Assembly: GCA_013044465.1 (NCBI GenBank) | Contig: JABEUL010000208.1 | Span: forward strand, 1-5,263 | DNA: 5,263 bases | Direction of reading: 5' to 3' | DNA from: Acidimicrobiales bacterium | GTDB lineage: Bacteria > Actinomycetota > Acidimicrobiia > Acidimicrobiales > JABEUL01 | Shown here: in pieces, positions 1-5,263 of the stretch | Position numbering within the stretch: the first letter of the stretch is position 1 | Layout of the letters: each line of letters begins with the position of its first letter | The notes under the pieces: model-generated | Told to the model about the DNA's origin: nothing | The model's input: the letters and a program-made list of their open reading frames with translations, nothing else | Databases searched by the model: none | Made by a program: the position numbers and the translations under genes

Positions 1-299
1 CGACCAATGAGATTTTGCTTACTTATGAAGATTTTGTCAAAGGTGTAGAGCGAATGCGCCAAGGAGGGTTCCCGATGGAGAGATCTCCCGAGGAAGCATG
101 GCCCCATTTCAAGGGATGGCGCGTAAATTATGAACCAATTGCATATTTCTTATGCAACCACGTCGCTGCACCAGTGGCACCATGGAGCGGTGATAGAAAA
201 TCTTTGAATGAATCGACCATTATTCCTACGAGGGTAATTAATCGCCGACCCGATGACCCTGAAGGGAAAAGCTTTATTCCTATCAGAGATCTTCATTAA
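1..299 (+). CDS. C-terminal fragment of an uncharacterised protein, cut by the left edge
   Basis: The reading frame is open from the first complete codon (position 3) to the TAA at 297-299, giving about 98 visible residues. A TTG at 15 could be read as a start, but the frame upstream of it is open, encodes plausible protein and shows no Shine-Dalgarno sequence, so I treat this as the tail of a longer protein. The visible part is soluble and charged. It begins with an amphipathic stretch (YEDFVKGVERMRQGGFPMER), then a Trp-rich segment with WPHFKGWRVNYEPIAY, then an APVAPWSG motif and a basic, Pro-rich end (INRRPDDPEGK). I have a vague memory of similar WRVNYE...APPAPWSG tails on actinobacterial hypothetical proteins, possibly cytoplasmic tails of membrane proteins, but I cannot name a family and assign no function. 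The next gene follows on the same strand after 53 nt, so co-transcription is possible. No terminator is visible between them. Confidence 0.75.
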   Translation, partial: TNEILLTYEDFVKGVERMRQGGFPMERSPEEAWPHFKGWRVNYEPIAYFLCNHVAAPVAPWSGDRKSLNESTIIPTRVINRRPDDPEGKSFIPIRDLH

Positions 300-352
300 C
301 AGTGCAATTGGGCAATTTGGCCCTCGTGGACTTTGGTTGCTAAGGTAATCAT

Positions 353-1261
353 ATGGAATACGGGACGATGATTGAAGTCAATGGATCAGTTGATGACGTA
401 ATTGAAAGATCAAAACAAGCAAAAAATGCAGGAATCACCACTCAATGGGCTAGCCAGATTTTCGGTCATGACACTTTAACGTTGTTAGGGCTAATTGGAC
501 GAGAAGTTGAGGGAGTCAGCTTTGGAACCGCTGTTACACCTATCCAACCCCGCCACCCATATATGTTGGCCGCACAGGCACTTACTGTTCAAAGTGCCCT
601 CAAAGGAAGGCTTACACTGGGAATTGGCTTGTCTCACCAGATGGTAATTGAGAACGTATTTGGACTTCCTTTTAACCAGCCTGCAAATCAAATGGAGGAG
701 TATCTAGAAATTCTTATCCCACTTCTGCGTGGTGAGGGAGTTGCATTTAAAGGAGACCATTACAGTGTCACTACGCTAGGTCCAATCGAGGTCCCTGTCA
801 CGGAGCCTCCAAAGGTTCTAGTGGCTGCACTTGGAACTAAGATGCTCAATATAGCCGGGCGATTAGCTTCTGGCACGGCCACTTGGATGACGGGTTTAAA
901 GACTGTTGAGAACCATGTTGTGCCGACAATAAAAAAGGCCGCTGAAATGGCATCGGTTAGTGAACCAGAAATTGTAGTGGGACTTCCAGTTTGTGTAACT
1001 GAGGATAAATCGGGCGCAAAAGAAAGAGCGGCAAAGGTTTTCTCGATTTATGGAGGTTTGCCCTCTTACAGGGCAATGCTCGACAGAGAGGGCGCCTTAG
1101 GCCCCGCCGATATAGCAATTATCGGAAATGCTGACGAGGTAACGTCAAAACTCATGGAGCTTCCAGGTATTGGTGCAACTGGCTTCATTGGCGGGGTATT
1201 TGGAAATAAAGATGAAATTACAAATACGATTGCAACTATTGGTTCGCTAAAGGGTTCATGA
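353..1261 (+). CDS. LLM-class flavin/F420-dependent oxidoreductase (TIGR03564/MSMEG_4879-like)
   Basis: This is an intact 302-residue luciferase-like (bacterial luciferase alpha / LLM) TIM-barrel oxidoreductase. Such enzymes use FMN or, in most actinobacterial members, the deazaflavin F420 for hydride transfer in the cytoplasm. The substrate cannot be read from sequence. Supporting signatures are VDDVIERSKQAKNAGITTQW (residues 13-32, first helix and strand of the barrel), FGTAVTPIQPRHPYMLAAQA (57-76, the cofactor-side strand with the family PxxxRHP pattern), RLTLGIGLSH (86-95, the typical G-x-G-x-S segment), then EEYLEILIPLLRGE (115-128) before the inserted loop. PPKVLVAALGTKMLNIAGRLASG (within 152-174) is the later barrel strand and helix. 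SHQMVIENVFG after the GIG motif recalls the subfamily typified by MSMEG_4879. The ATG is preceded by TAAGGT (341-346) with about 7 nt spacing, and length is normal for the family. Family assignment is firm. F420 rather than FMN use is inferred from the subfamily. Confidence 0.92.
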   Translation: MEYGTMIEVNGSVDDVIERSKQAKNAGITTQWASQIFGHDTLTLLGLIGREVEGVSFGTAVTPIQPRHPYMLAAQALTVQSALKGRLTLGIGLSHQMVIENVFGLPFNQPANQMEEYLEILIPLLRGEGVAFKGDHYSVTTLGPIEVPVTEPPKVLVAALGTKMLNIAGRLASGTATWMTGLKTVENHVVPTIKKAAEMASVSEPEIVVGLPVCVTEDKSGAKERAAKVFSIYGGLPSYRAMLDREGALGPADIAIIGNADEVTSKLMELPGIGATGFIGGVFGNKDEITNTIATIGSLKGS

Positions 1262-1321
1262 ACCATCCGAATTTCTAATTAAATTCCCAGACTAGGTATT
1301 TCTAAACGCTGTGAATTATTT

Positions 1322-1350
1322 TTGAGCCAAACATCGGAAATTCTTCTAAT
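1322..1350 (+). promoter_or_regulatory. Candidate sigma70-type promoter for the permease gene
   Basis: TTGAGC (1322-1327, 4 of 6 match to TTGACA) is followed after exactly 17 nt by TCTAAT (1345-1350, 5 of 6 match to TATAAT). Transcription would begin near 1357, giving a leader of roughly 50 nt before the GTG at 1406. The spacing is ideal and the location is the only intergenic space before the permease, but this region is AT-rich and chance matches are common. Confidence 0.4.
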
Positions 1351-1359
1351 TTTCAATGA

Positions 1360-1372
1360 TTGCAAAATGCAA
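1360..1372. repeat. Perfect 13-bp palindrome TTGCA-AAA-TGCAA, possible operator
   Basis: TTGCA and TGCAA arms are perfect inverted copies around three A residues. The site falls just downstream of the predicted transcription start of the permease gene, a position where a bound repressor would block transcription. The arms are short, so a regulatory role is only inferred from symmetry and location. Confidence 0.35.
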
Positions 1373-1382
1373 CTAGTTCGCA

Positions 1383-1394
1383 TTAGCAAGCTAA
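1383..1394. repeat. Perfect 12-bp palindrome TTAGC-AA-GCTAA, possible operator
   Basis: Two perfect 5-bp arms are separated by 2 nt, too tight for a stable RNA hairpin but suitable for a dimeric DNA-binding protein. CTAG at 1373-1376 and again at 1400-1403 flank it, making a loose longer dyad up to the start codon of the permease. It lies 11 nt before the GTG and 10 nt after the neighbouring TTGCA palindrome. Confidence 0.3.
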
Positions 1395-1405
1395 TATAGC
1401 TAGAA

Positions 1406-2878
1406 GTGTCATTTTTACGATTCACTTCAGTGAAACCCGCTTCTTCCAAACAGAGCGGTCCCACCAGCACTCTTATGCAGCTTTTTAAGCTGAATGACCT
1501 GGTGCCACTGTCTGTCTCAAGTGTGGGCCCCCTATTTTCGGTGGCAGCAACAGGAGGAGTCATGGCCGCCGATGCTGGGTGGTGGACTCTTGTTGCAATA
1601 AGCATATTGGCACTCCCCTTCATCCTCTCAAGCTTCGTTTTCAGACTGATGAATAGACATTTTCCCCATTCTGGAGCCTCTTATCATTGGTCAGCACGTG
1701 TAATAGGGAAACGAGCCTCTCACTACCAGGCCTGGATTTTGATTCTTGCCTATTTTGCCTCCATTCCGCCAATTGCCATCCCAGCTGGTTCATATACGTT
1801 GGCCCTGATCGCACCCCATTCTCATCCTGATGCTCTGGTGCAAAGCATTGTCACCATTTTTTGGATTATGTTTGCAGGAATTCCTCTCCTTGGTGGTGGA
1901 AGGCCGACGGCTACAATCACGAAAATATTTCTTGCTGTTGAAGTAGGTTCACTTGCCTTATTTGCCATATTGGGAGTGGCAAACTTACATAAGCTCTATA
2001 TCCCGATTCACTTCGGCCCTCCCCCGATCGGAGGAATGCTAATTGTTGCGGTAATCGCTGCGACGATACTGGATGGCTGGGAAATTGATTCATATGCAGC
2101 CGAAGAAAGCGTTCGCCCACGGAGAGATCCAGGAAAAGCCGGTATTGTCGGGGCATTTTTAGCGCTTGGTTTCTACGCAATTCTTTACCCATTGATGTTT
2201 AGTGAAACACCGTTATCACTATTAGCAGGATCATCAGACCCATTAGCCATTTGGGGCCATCGACTGCTTCCGGGAGCTCCATACATTATGCTGATCCCAA
2301 TACTTGCCTCTACCGCTGGTGGCCTATGGCTGACCACTTTCATCCTAACCAGGGCCCTTTATGCGATGGGGCGAGAAAGTCTTATCCCTCAAGCATTTTC
2401 AAAAGTGTCTAAACGTCATGTACCTCACGTTGCTATTTTGGTGACACTTGGACTTACTGTCGCGATCGCTTCCACCCAGCTTCTTTTTAGTTCACTTAGT
2501 TCATTTTTCAATTTGGTTCTTTCAACAGCGGGTTTCTTCCTACTGGCTGAATTTTTCCTTGATTCTTTGACGGCTTCAGTTTTCCTGACCATAGGCCACA
2601 GAAGGCTCCCAGATGTGGCCATTACCCCGCATGACCACAGGTTGCTTAGGATCGGCGCACTCCTGTCCAGTGCATTAATGGGATCCTTGTTGATAACCTT
2701 TTTCATATTTGCTCCAAGGGCAATTGGTGCTGGAATTGATCAAACGATAATAATTCTTCTATTACTTGGAGTTGCATTTGCCTACCTTGTTGGAAAACGC
2801 GCCAAAGATGCGGTCTCATTCCACGGAGATGATGTCAAAATACCTTCGATTCAATCACTCGACCCGCTTTCACGCTGA
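1406..2878 (+). CDS. APC-superfamily amino-acid/polyamine permease
   Basis: This 490-residue integral membrane protein has about 12 hydrophobic segments, the usual size and topology of the amino acid-polyamine-organocation (APC) superfamily of secondary transporters. The helix 1 region has DLVPLSVSSVGPLFSVAATG (31-50), the broken-helix substrate/ion site of the fold. Further membrane segments lie near 61-83, 109-134, 145-163, 172-193, 209-230, 247-266, 292-315, 343-361, 367-395, 413-436 and 446-463. WEIDSYAAEES (225-235) at the end of helix 6 matches the family's G-F-E...A-E-E pattern, with Trp in place of Phe/Gly neighbours. LTRALYAMGRESLIPQAF (314-331) is the classic loop after helix 8. The substrate is unknown. 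The start is uncertain: GTG 1406 is the most upstream start after an in-frame TAG at 1397-1399 and has no well-spaced Shine-Dalgarno sequence, while ATG 1475 (residue 24) also lacks one but still lies ahead of helix 1. A promoter-like pair and two palindromes precede it. Confidence 0.9.
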   Translation: MSFLRFTSVKPASSKQSGPTSTLMQLFKLNDLVPLSVSSVGPLFSVAATGGVMAADAGWWTLVAISILALPFILSSFVFRLMNRHFPHSGASYHWSARVIGKRASHYQAWILILAYFASIPPIAIPAGSYTLALIAPHSHPDALVQSIVTIFWIMFAGIPLLGGGRPTATITKIFLAVEVGSLALFAILGVANLHKLYIPIHFGPPPIGGMLIVAVIAATILDGWEIDSYAAEESVRPRRDPGKAGIVGAFLALGFYAILYPLMFSETPLSLLAGSSDPLAIWGHRLLPGAPYIMLIPILASTAGGLWLTTFILTRALYAMGRESLIPQAFSKVSKRHVPHVAILVTLGLTVAIASTQLLFSSLSSFFNLVLSTAGFFLLAEFFLDSLTASVFLTIGHRRLPDVAITPHDHRLLRIGALLSSALMGSLLITFFIFAPRAIGAGIDQTIIILLLLGVAFAYLVGKRAKDAVSFHGDDVKIPSIQSLDPLSR

Positions 2879-2918
2879 GCAACTATTTTGATTCATTTAC
2901 TTTGGTTGGCGGCTTAAT

Positions 2919-2950
2919 AAAAAAACTGCGGGCCACAAGGACCCGCAGTT
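2919..2950 (-). terminator. Strong intrinsic terminator reading on the minus strand
   Basis: AACTGCGGG (2924-2932) and CCCGCAGTT (2942-2950) form a perfect 9-bp GC-rich stem, extendable inward by two G-C pairs across a bulged A. The run of seven A at 2919-2925 lies on the left, so on the minus strand the hairpin is followed by seven T: the canonical direction is leftward. To the right of the hairpin on the plus strand there is no T-tract (CGAGGAAAGA). It therefore best serves the small minus-strand gene whose stop codon is 39 nt upstream of the stem. It may also stop permease transcripts as a plain hairpin, and protects the 3' end of the permease gene from opposing transcription. Confidence 0.8.
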
Positions 2951-2960
2951 CGAGGAAAGA

Positions 2961-2975
2961 CTGTATATGATACAG
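2961..2975. repeat. Perfect palindrome CTGTAT-ATG-ATACAG
   Basis: Two perfect 6-bp arms surround a 3-nt centre. The site lies between the stop codon of the small minus-strand gene and its terminator, 10 nt from the terminator stem. As RNA it would make a small hairpin in the 3' untranslated region. As DNA it could be a protein site. The symmetry is seen directly, the role is not known. Confidence 0.4.
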
Positions 2976-2989
2976 AAATAGTCACTTCT

Positions 2990-3118
2990 TTAAGCATCAC
3001 CTCCCGACATTGGTGAATGCGAAATTAAGACTCTGTGCAGACACATGACGCAAATCTCACCCAAATTCATCTCAAGTTCAAACTTCGAGAATGCTTTGTA
3101 TTGCTGCTCTATGTGCAT
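2990..3118 (-). CDS. Small 42-residue protein with a CxxC motif, function unknown
   Basis: On the minus strand an ATG at 3118-3116 opens 42 codons ending in TAA at 2992-2990. Three signals support a real gene. AAAAGG (3132-3127) precedes the ATG with 8-nt spacing. A TATAAG box lies about 40 nt upstream of the start. A canonical intrinsic terminator follows 39 nt after the stop in the same direction. The frame is closed by an upstream in-frame TGA, so the ATG is the natural start. The peptide is soluble: a charged, Gln/Lys/Glu-rich and probably helical N-terminus (residues 2-18, with YKAFSKFELEM), then EICVMCLHRVLISH (21-34) containing Cys23-x-x-Cys26 with His28 and His34, which could bind metal or be redox-active, and a Gly/Asp end. 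It has no signal peptide or membrane segment. I do not recognise the family. It is divergent from the DUF4190-type gene, sharing the 129-nt region between their starts. Being short, it could still be a non-coding RNA or chance frame. Confidence 0.55.
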   Translation of the reverse strand: MHIEQQYKAFSKFELEMNLGEICVMCLHRVLISHSPMSGGDA

Positions 3119-3126
3119 AATATTGG

Positions 3127-3132
3127 CCTTTT
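3127..3132 (-). promoter_or_regulatory. Shine-Dalgarno site of the small CxxC gene
   Basis: On the minus strand AAAAGG is followed by an 8-nt spacer (CCAATATT) and the ATG at 3118-3116. This is the signal that decides the start of the small gene. The overlapping plus-strand frame has no comparable site. Confidence 0.5.
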
Positions 3133-3158
3133 GTTTATGGGCTGATTTTCACCTTCTG

Positions 3159-3164
3159 CTTATA
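3159..3164 (-). promoter_or_regulatory. Candidate -10 box for the small minus-strand gene
   Basis: On the minus strand TATAAG (5 of 6 match to TATAAT) sits in the AT-rich run GATATATAAGC, about 40 nt before the ATG. No convincing -35 hexamer is seen at 16-18 nt, which is common in actinobacterial promoters but also weakens the call. Confidence 0.3.
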
Positions 3165-3234
3165 TATCGAAAATAAAGTGTATTTTGTTACAGCAATATG
3201 CAATAGTTAGTGAGTGGACCTACATTTCGCTGTG

Positions 3235-3240
3235 AAGGAG
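3235..3240 (+). promoter_or_regulatory. Ribosome binding site AAGGAG that fixes a TTG start
   Basis: AAGGAG lies exactly 7 nt before the TTG at 3248. The next in-frame ATG (3260, residue 5) would be 19 nt away, too far for this site. The strong site therefore argues for initiation at TTG. Confidence 0.8.
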
Positions 3241-3247
3241 CTTTAAA

Positions 3248-4093
3248 TTGACTGATCAAATGGGTGGGTCTCAAAGCGGTGAGGGTGGTGCCTACATTCC
3301 ACCTCAATATCCCCAAAACCCAGGGTACAGTTATCCTCCTTCTGCTGATCGGTATCAATTTTTAGGATATAACCCCAACTATCCAATGCAAACTCCACCT
3401 GGCTTTCAGCCCATGGGCCCGGCTGTTCCCAAAACTAGCGCACTGGCTATAGCCAGTTTAATTTTAAGTATTTTCTGGATTTTTGGAATGGGTTCTATTG
3501 CCGGAATTTGCTTAGGTATTGCAGGACTTGCCTCAATCAGGAAATCAAACCTTTTGAGCGGGAACGGTATGGCCATCGCCGGAATAGCTATCGGAACAGT
3601 AGGTCTCGCCCTTACGATAGTTGTTGGAGTGCTAATTGGAACTGCAATCAACAAGATGGGTACTGATATTTACTTATCTCCAGGAGAGTCTGTAAATGTT
3701 TCAACCTATTACTCAATCAACTCTGCAGCTGTATTTAATTACAGAGAGTTTCCCACCGGGGTTTCGCAGAATTCGGGTTCATCGGGATCTTCAGGAACTT
3801 ATTCTGAACTCGTGGCAGTTAGAGCGACTTTATGTGCTGGAAGTGAACCTGTTAGCTATTTGGCAAGTGTCCTTCAAAATTTTGAAATCAACTTTTCAGA
3901 TGGATCATGGAATGACTGGAACTACTTTACTCTCAATAAGTTGCCTAGCTTTGCGACCAATACCTACATTGGAGCGAATTCGTGCGTAACCCAGTACATA
4001 ATTTTTGGAGCCCAATCCAACGAGAAACCGGTTTCGGTTTCACTTCGCAAATCACTAATCGGTAAATGGGTTTGGCCAGTATATCCATCTTAA
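3248..4093 (+). CDS. DUF4190-type two-helix membrane protein with a C-terminal extracytoplasmic domain
   Basis: This 281-residue protein has three parts. Residues 1-62 are a low-complexity Pro/Tyr/Gly/Gln-rich cytoplasmic tail (repeated YP, PP and NP steps), common in actinobacterial envelope proteins. Residues 63-134 form the DUF4190 module: KTSALAIASLILSIFWIFGM begins the first hydrophobic hairpin, GICLGIAGLASIRKSN joins it to the second, and GNGMAIAGIAIGTVGLALTI begins the second helix. The polar-basic link IRKSN and the following GNGMAIAGI are the hallmark of the family. Residues 135-281 are a predicted extracytoplasmic domain with a Ser/Gly linker (175-183), a beta-rich character and two cysteines (Cys196, Cys246) that could pair in a disulfide. 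This part resembles in layout, not in clear sequence, DUF4352-like domains. The function of DUF4190 is unknown. Start TTG is chosen because of its Shine-Dalgarno site. The gene is divergent from the small CxxC gene and convergent with the M28-like gene, with 18 nt between stop codons and no terminator hairpin there. Confidence 0.85.
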   Translation: MTDQMGGSQSGEGGAYIPPQYPQNPGYSYPPSADRYQFLGYNPNYPMQTPPGFQPMGPAVPKTSALAIASLILSIFWIFGMGSIAGICLGIAGLASIRKSNLLSGNGMAIAGIAIGTVGLALTIVVGVLIGTAINKMGTDIYLSPGESVNVSTYYSINSAAVFNYREFPTGVSQNSGSSGSSGTYSELVAVRATLCAGSEPVSYLASVLQNFEINFSDGSWNDWNYFTLNKLPSFATNTYIGANSCVTQYIIFGAQSNEKPVSVSLRKSLIGKWVWPVYPS

Positions 4094-4111
4094 AATTGTA
4101 ACTAGGTGCGA

Positions 4112-5263
4112 CTACAAATCTTCTATCACTCTTATAACTGCCCTAGATATTGGCACCAGACTTTCAACATCCACTTTGTCCAGCGTGTCTTGTTTGTCAA
4201 AAAGGTACATCGGAGCAGTTAAAAAATCAAGAATTGGGACTCCTGCGAGGTGAAAAAAACCGCCATCAGTTGGTGGGTGCTCCATAAATATGTCTGGCTT
4301 TAAGACCAAGGATCTCTTGAGATTCTCGGCAGCAATTGCACGTACAACACTACTTTGTAGTTCTTCAATCTCACTTGTAAACCACCATCTGCACTCTGGC
4401 TCACCAGTGACTACTAAGTGTCCATTTACACCTTTACACTCATTGGCCGCATGTTCAAGATGGATCTCAATAACCGTATCTTCGAGTAGCTCGTGATGAG
4501 TTTCAATAAATTTTCTAGTCCCAGCACCGCCCGACATATGTCCTGCAGTAAGGAGAAACATCATATTGTATTTACGTTCACTTACCTTTGACCAGAATTT
4601 AGCCTGTGCCAATACCATTGCAATTCCAGTGCCGTCCTCCACAGCAGATGCCCAAGGAGCGTCATGATGAGAACCGATTATTACCCATTTATCTTCTTTT
4701 CCCTTTAGAGTTGCCACAATGTTTTGTGAAGAACCAAAATAATTTCGACCCTCTACAGAAATGGAGGCCACCACTTCTCCCTGACTCATTAGTTCAGCAA
4801 TTTTAGAACCGGCCTCTTTATCTACCCAAACAGCCGGGATATCCCTTACTATCCCGTCGTAGGGAACGTAATACTCTTTTGTTAACCAGGGGAAGCCATC
4901 TAAAATGCCTATAAAACCCTTGGCCCCTACATTCATTGCAGGAGTCAGGACTTCCGTGAATCTTGGACCAAATGGAAGAGTTTGCACCAACGAGTCGAAC
5001 TCGTTTTCAGGATCAAAAAAGCTGGTGGCCAAAGATCGGAAAAACTGGAGAGGAACCTCTGCTAGTTCAACTCTGTCGAGGGCTACGAAGTCACCTTCTG
5101 GAAAATCAGTGCTATCAATTTGTCTCAGTGGAGCTTGAAAGTTTTCTACCGGTTTGGAAAACGGAAGCGGAAAGGCTGGCACGTCAACAAATGTCAAAGG
5201 ATCATCTAGCAAATAAACCTTGAGGGCTGCCCCGTTCTCTTCCCAAATATTGAGTGGTACTTC
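4112..5263 (-). CDS. M28-family metallopeptidase homologue with PA domain, 5' end beyond the window
   Basis: The minus-strand frame is open from the right edge (5263) to TAG at 4114-4112, 383 residues visible. A TTG at 5212-5210 could be taken as a start, but the 17 codons before it are open and protein-like (EVPLNIWEENGAALKVY), so the N-terminus is outside. Numbering below counts that TTG as 1. A protease-associated (PA) domain spans about 90-160 (NVGAKGFIGIL, then IPAVWVDKEAGSKIAELM). The M28 aminopeptidase-like domain follows: VIIGSHHDAPWASAVEDGTG (177-196) has the His-x-Asp zinc motif (H182, D184) and the bridging Asp (D193). LLTAGHMSGGAGT (220-232) stands where M28 enzymes have the Glu-Glu pair (catalytic base and zinc ligand), here Gly224-His225. 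HLEH (251-254) replaces the later Asp ligand. YLFDKQDTLDKVD (336-348) replaces the usual Tyr-His-Thr ending. Family membership is clear. Whether it cleaves peptides is uncertain. No signal peptide can be judged. Confidence 0.88.
   Translation of the reverse strand, partial: EVPLNIWEENGAALKVYLLDDPLTFVDVPAFPLPFSKPVENFQAPLRQIDSTDFPEGDFVALDRVELAEVPLQFFRSLATSFFDPENEFDSLVQTLPFGPRFTEVLTPAMNVGAKGFIGILDGFPWLTKEYYVPYDGIVRDIPAVWVDKEAGSKIAELMSQGEVVASISVEGRNYFGSSQNIVATLKGKEDKWVIIGSHHDAPWASAVEDGTGIAMVLAQAKFWSKVSERKYNMMFLLTAGHMSGGAGTRKFIETHHELLEDTVIEIHLEHAANECKGVNGHLVVTGEPECRWWFTSEIEELQSSVVRAIAAENLKRSLVLKPDIFMEHPPTDGGFFHLAGVPILDFLTAPMYLFDKQDTLDKVDVESLVPISRAVIRVIEDL

Noticed and set aside
310..323. GGGC-aatttg-GCCC hairpin between the first two genes.
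   Set aside because: A four-pair stem without a T-tract is too weak to call a terminator or attenuator.
1269..1286. Inverted repeat GAATTT-ctaatt-AAATTC just after the oxidoreductase gene.
   Set aside because: The stem is almost all A-T, would be unstable as RNA and has no following T-tract, so it is not a convincing terminator.
1279..1623. Minus-strand frame of 114 codons overlapping the permease start.
   Set aside because: Most of it lies opposite the well-supported permease frame, and its composition (Ser/Thr/Arg-rich without domain features) is that of a shadow frame.
2914..2997. A second minus-strand frame of 27 codons beginning within the end of the small gene and reading through the terminator hairpin.
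   Set aside because: Its stop codon lies beyond the T-tract, so a transcript ended by that terminator would have no stop codon. The SD-like element is also too close to the ATG and too far from the GTG.
3045..3176. A plus-strand frame of 43 codons, with a hydrophobic middle, antisense to the small minus-strand gene.
   Set aside because: It has no Shine-Dalgarno sequence before its ATG and no plus-strand terminator after it, whereas the overlapping minus-strand frame has both a ribosome site and a terminator.
4024..4035. Perfect 12-bp palindrome GAAACCGGTTTC near the end of the DUF4190-type gene.
   Set aside because: It is inside the coding sequence, has no loop for an RNA hairpin and no T-tract, and the site can be explained by codons for Glu-Lys-Pro-Val-Ser.
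4290..5223. Several plus-strand frames of 66-86 codons opposite the M28-like gene.
   Set aside because: They are antisense to a clear protein family member and show no family motifs or ribosome binding sites.

Overview
The window looks like chromosomal DNA of an actinobacterium-like organism with a moderate to low G+C content (by eye in the 40s percent). The evidence is a flavin/F420-type (LLM) oxidoreductase resembling an actinobacterial subfamily, a DUF4190-type envelope protein with a Pro/Tyr/Gly-rich N-terminus, and use of GTG and TTG starts. A marine, freshwater or soil lineage of Acidimicrobiia or low-GC Actinobacteria would fit, but this is inference. No mobile elements, CRISPR arrays, tRNA or rRNA genes were seen.

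Layout from left to right. (1) The C-terminal end of an unidentified protein runs in from the left edge (1-299, +). (2) After 53 nt comes an intact LLM-class, probably F420-dependent oxidoreductase (353-1261, +). (3) A 144-nt gap holds a candidate promoter and two perfect short palindromes in front of (4) an APC-superfamily amino-acid/polyamine permease with about 12 membrane segments (1406-2878, +). (5) The 369-nt stretch from 2879 to 3247 is not empty. It holds a strong intrinsic terminator whose T-tract is on the minus strand, a 15-bp palindrome, and a likely 42-residue minus-strand gene with a CxxC motif (2990-3118) that has its own Shine-Dalgarno sequence and a -10-like box. (6) A DUF4190-type two-helix membrane protein (3248-4093, +) starts at TTG behind a perfect AAGGAG and is divergent from the small gene. 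(7) Convergent with it, and only 18 nt away, is an M28-like metallopeptidase homologue with a PA domain (4112-5263, -). Its reading frame stays open to the right edge, so its true start lies outside the window.

The genes do not form an evident single pathway. The permease and the M28-like protein could both serve peptide or amino-acid use, but they are not in one operon. The items most worth a second look are the small CxxC gene with its dedicated terminator, and the M28-like protein, in which the usual Glu-Glu catalytic/zinc pair reads Gly-His. I found no clear evidence of a wholly new multi-gene system.
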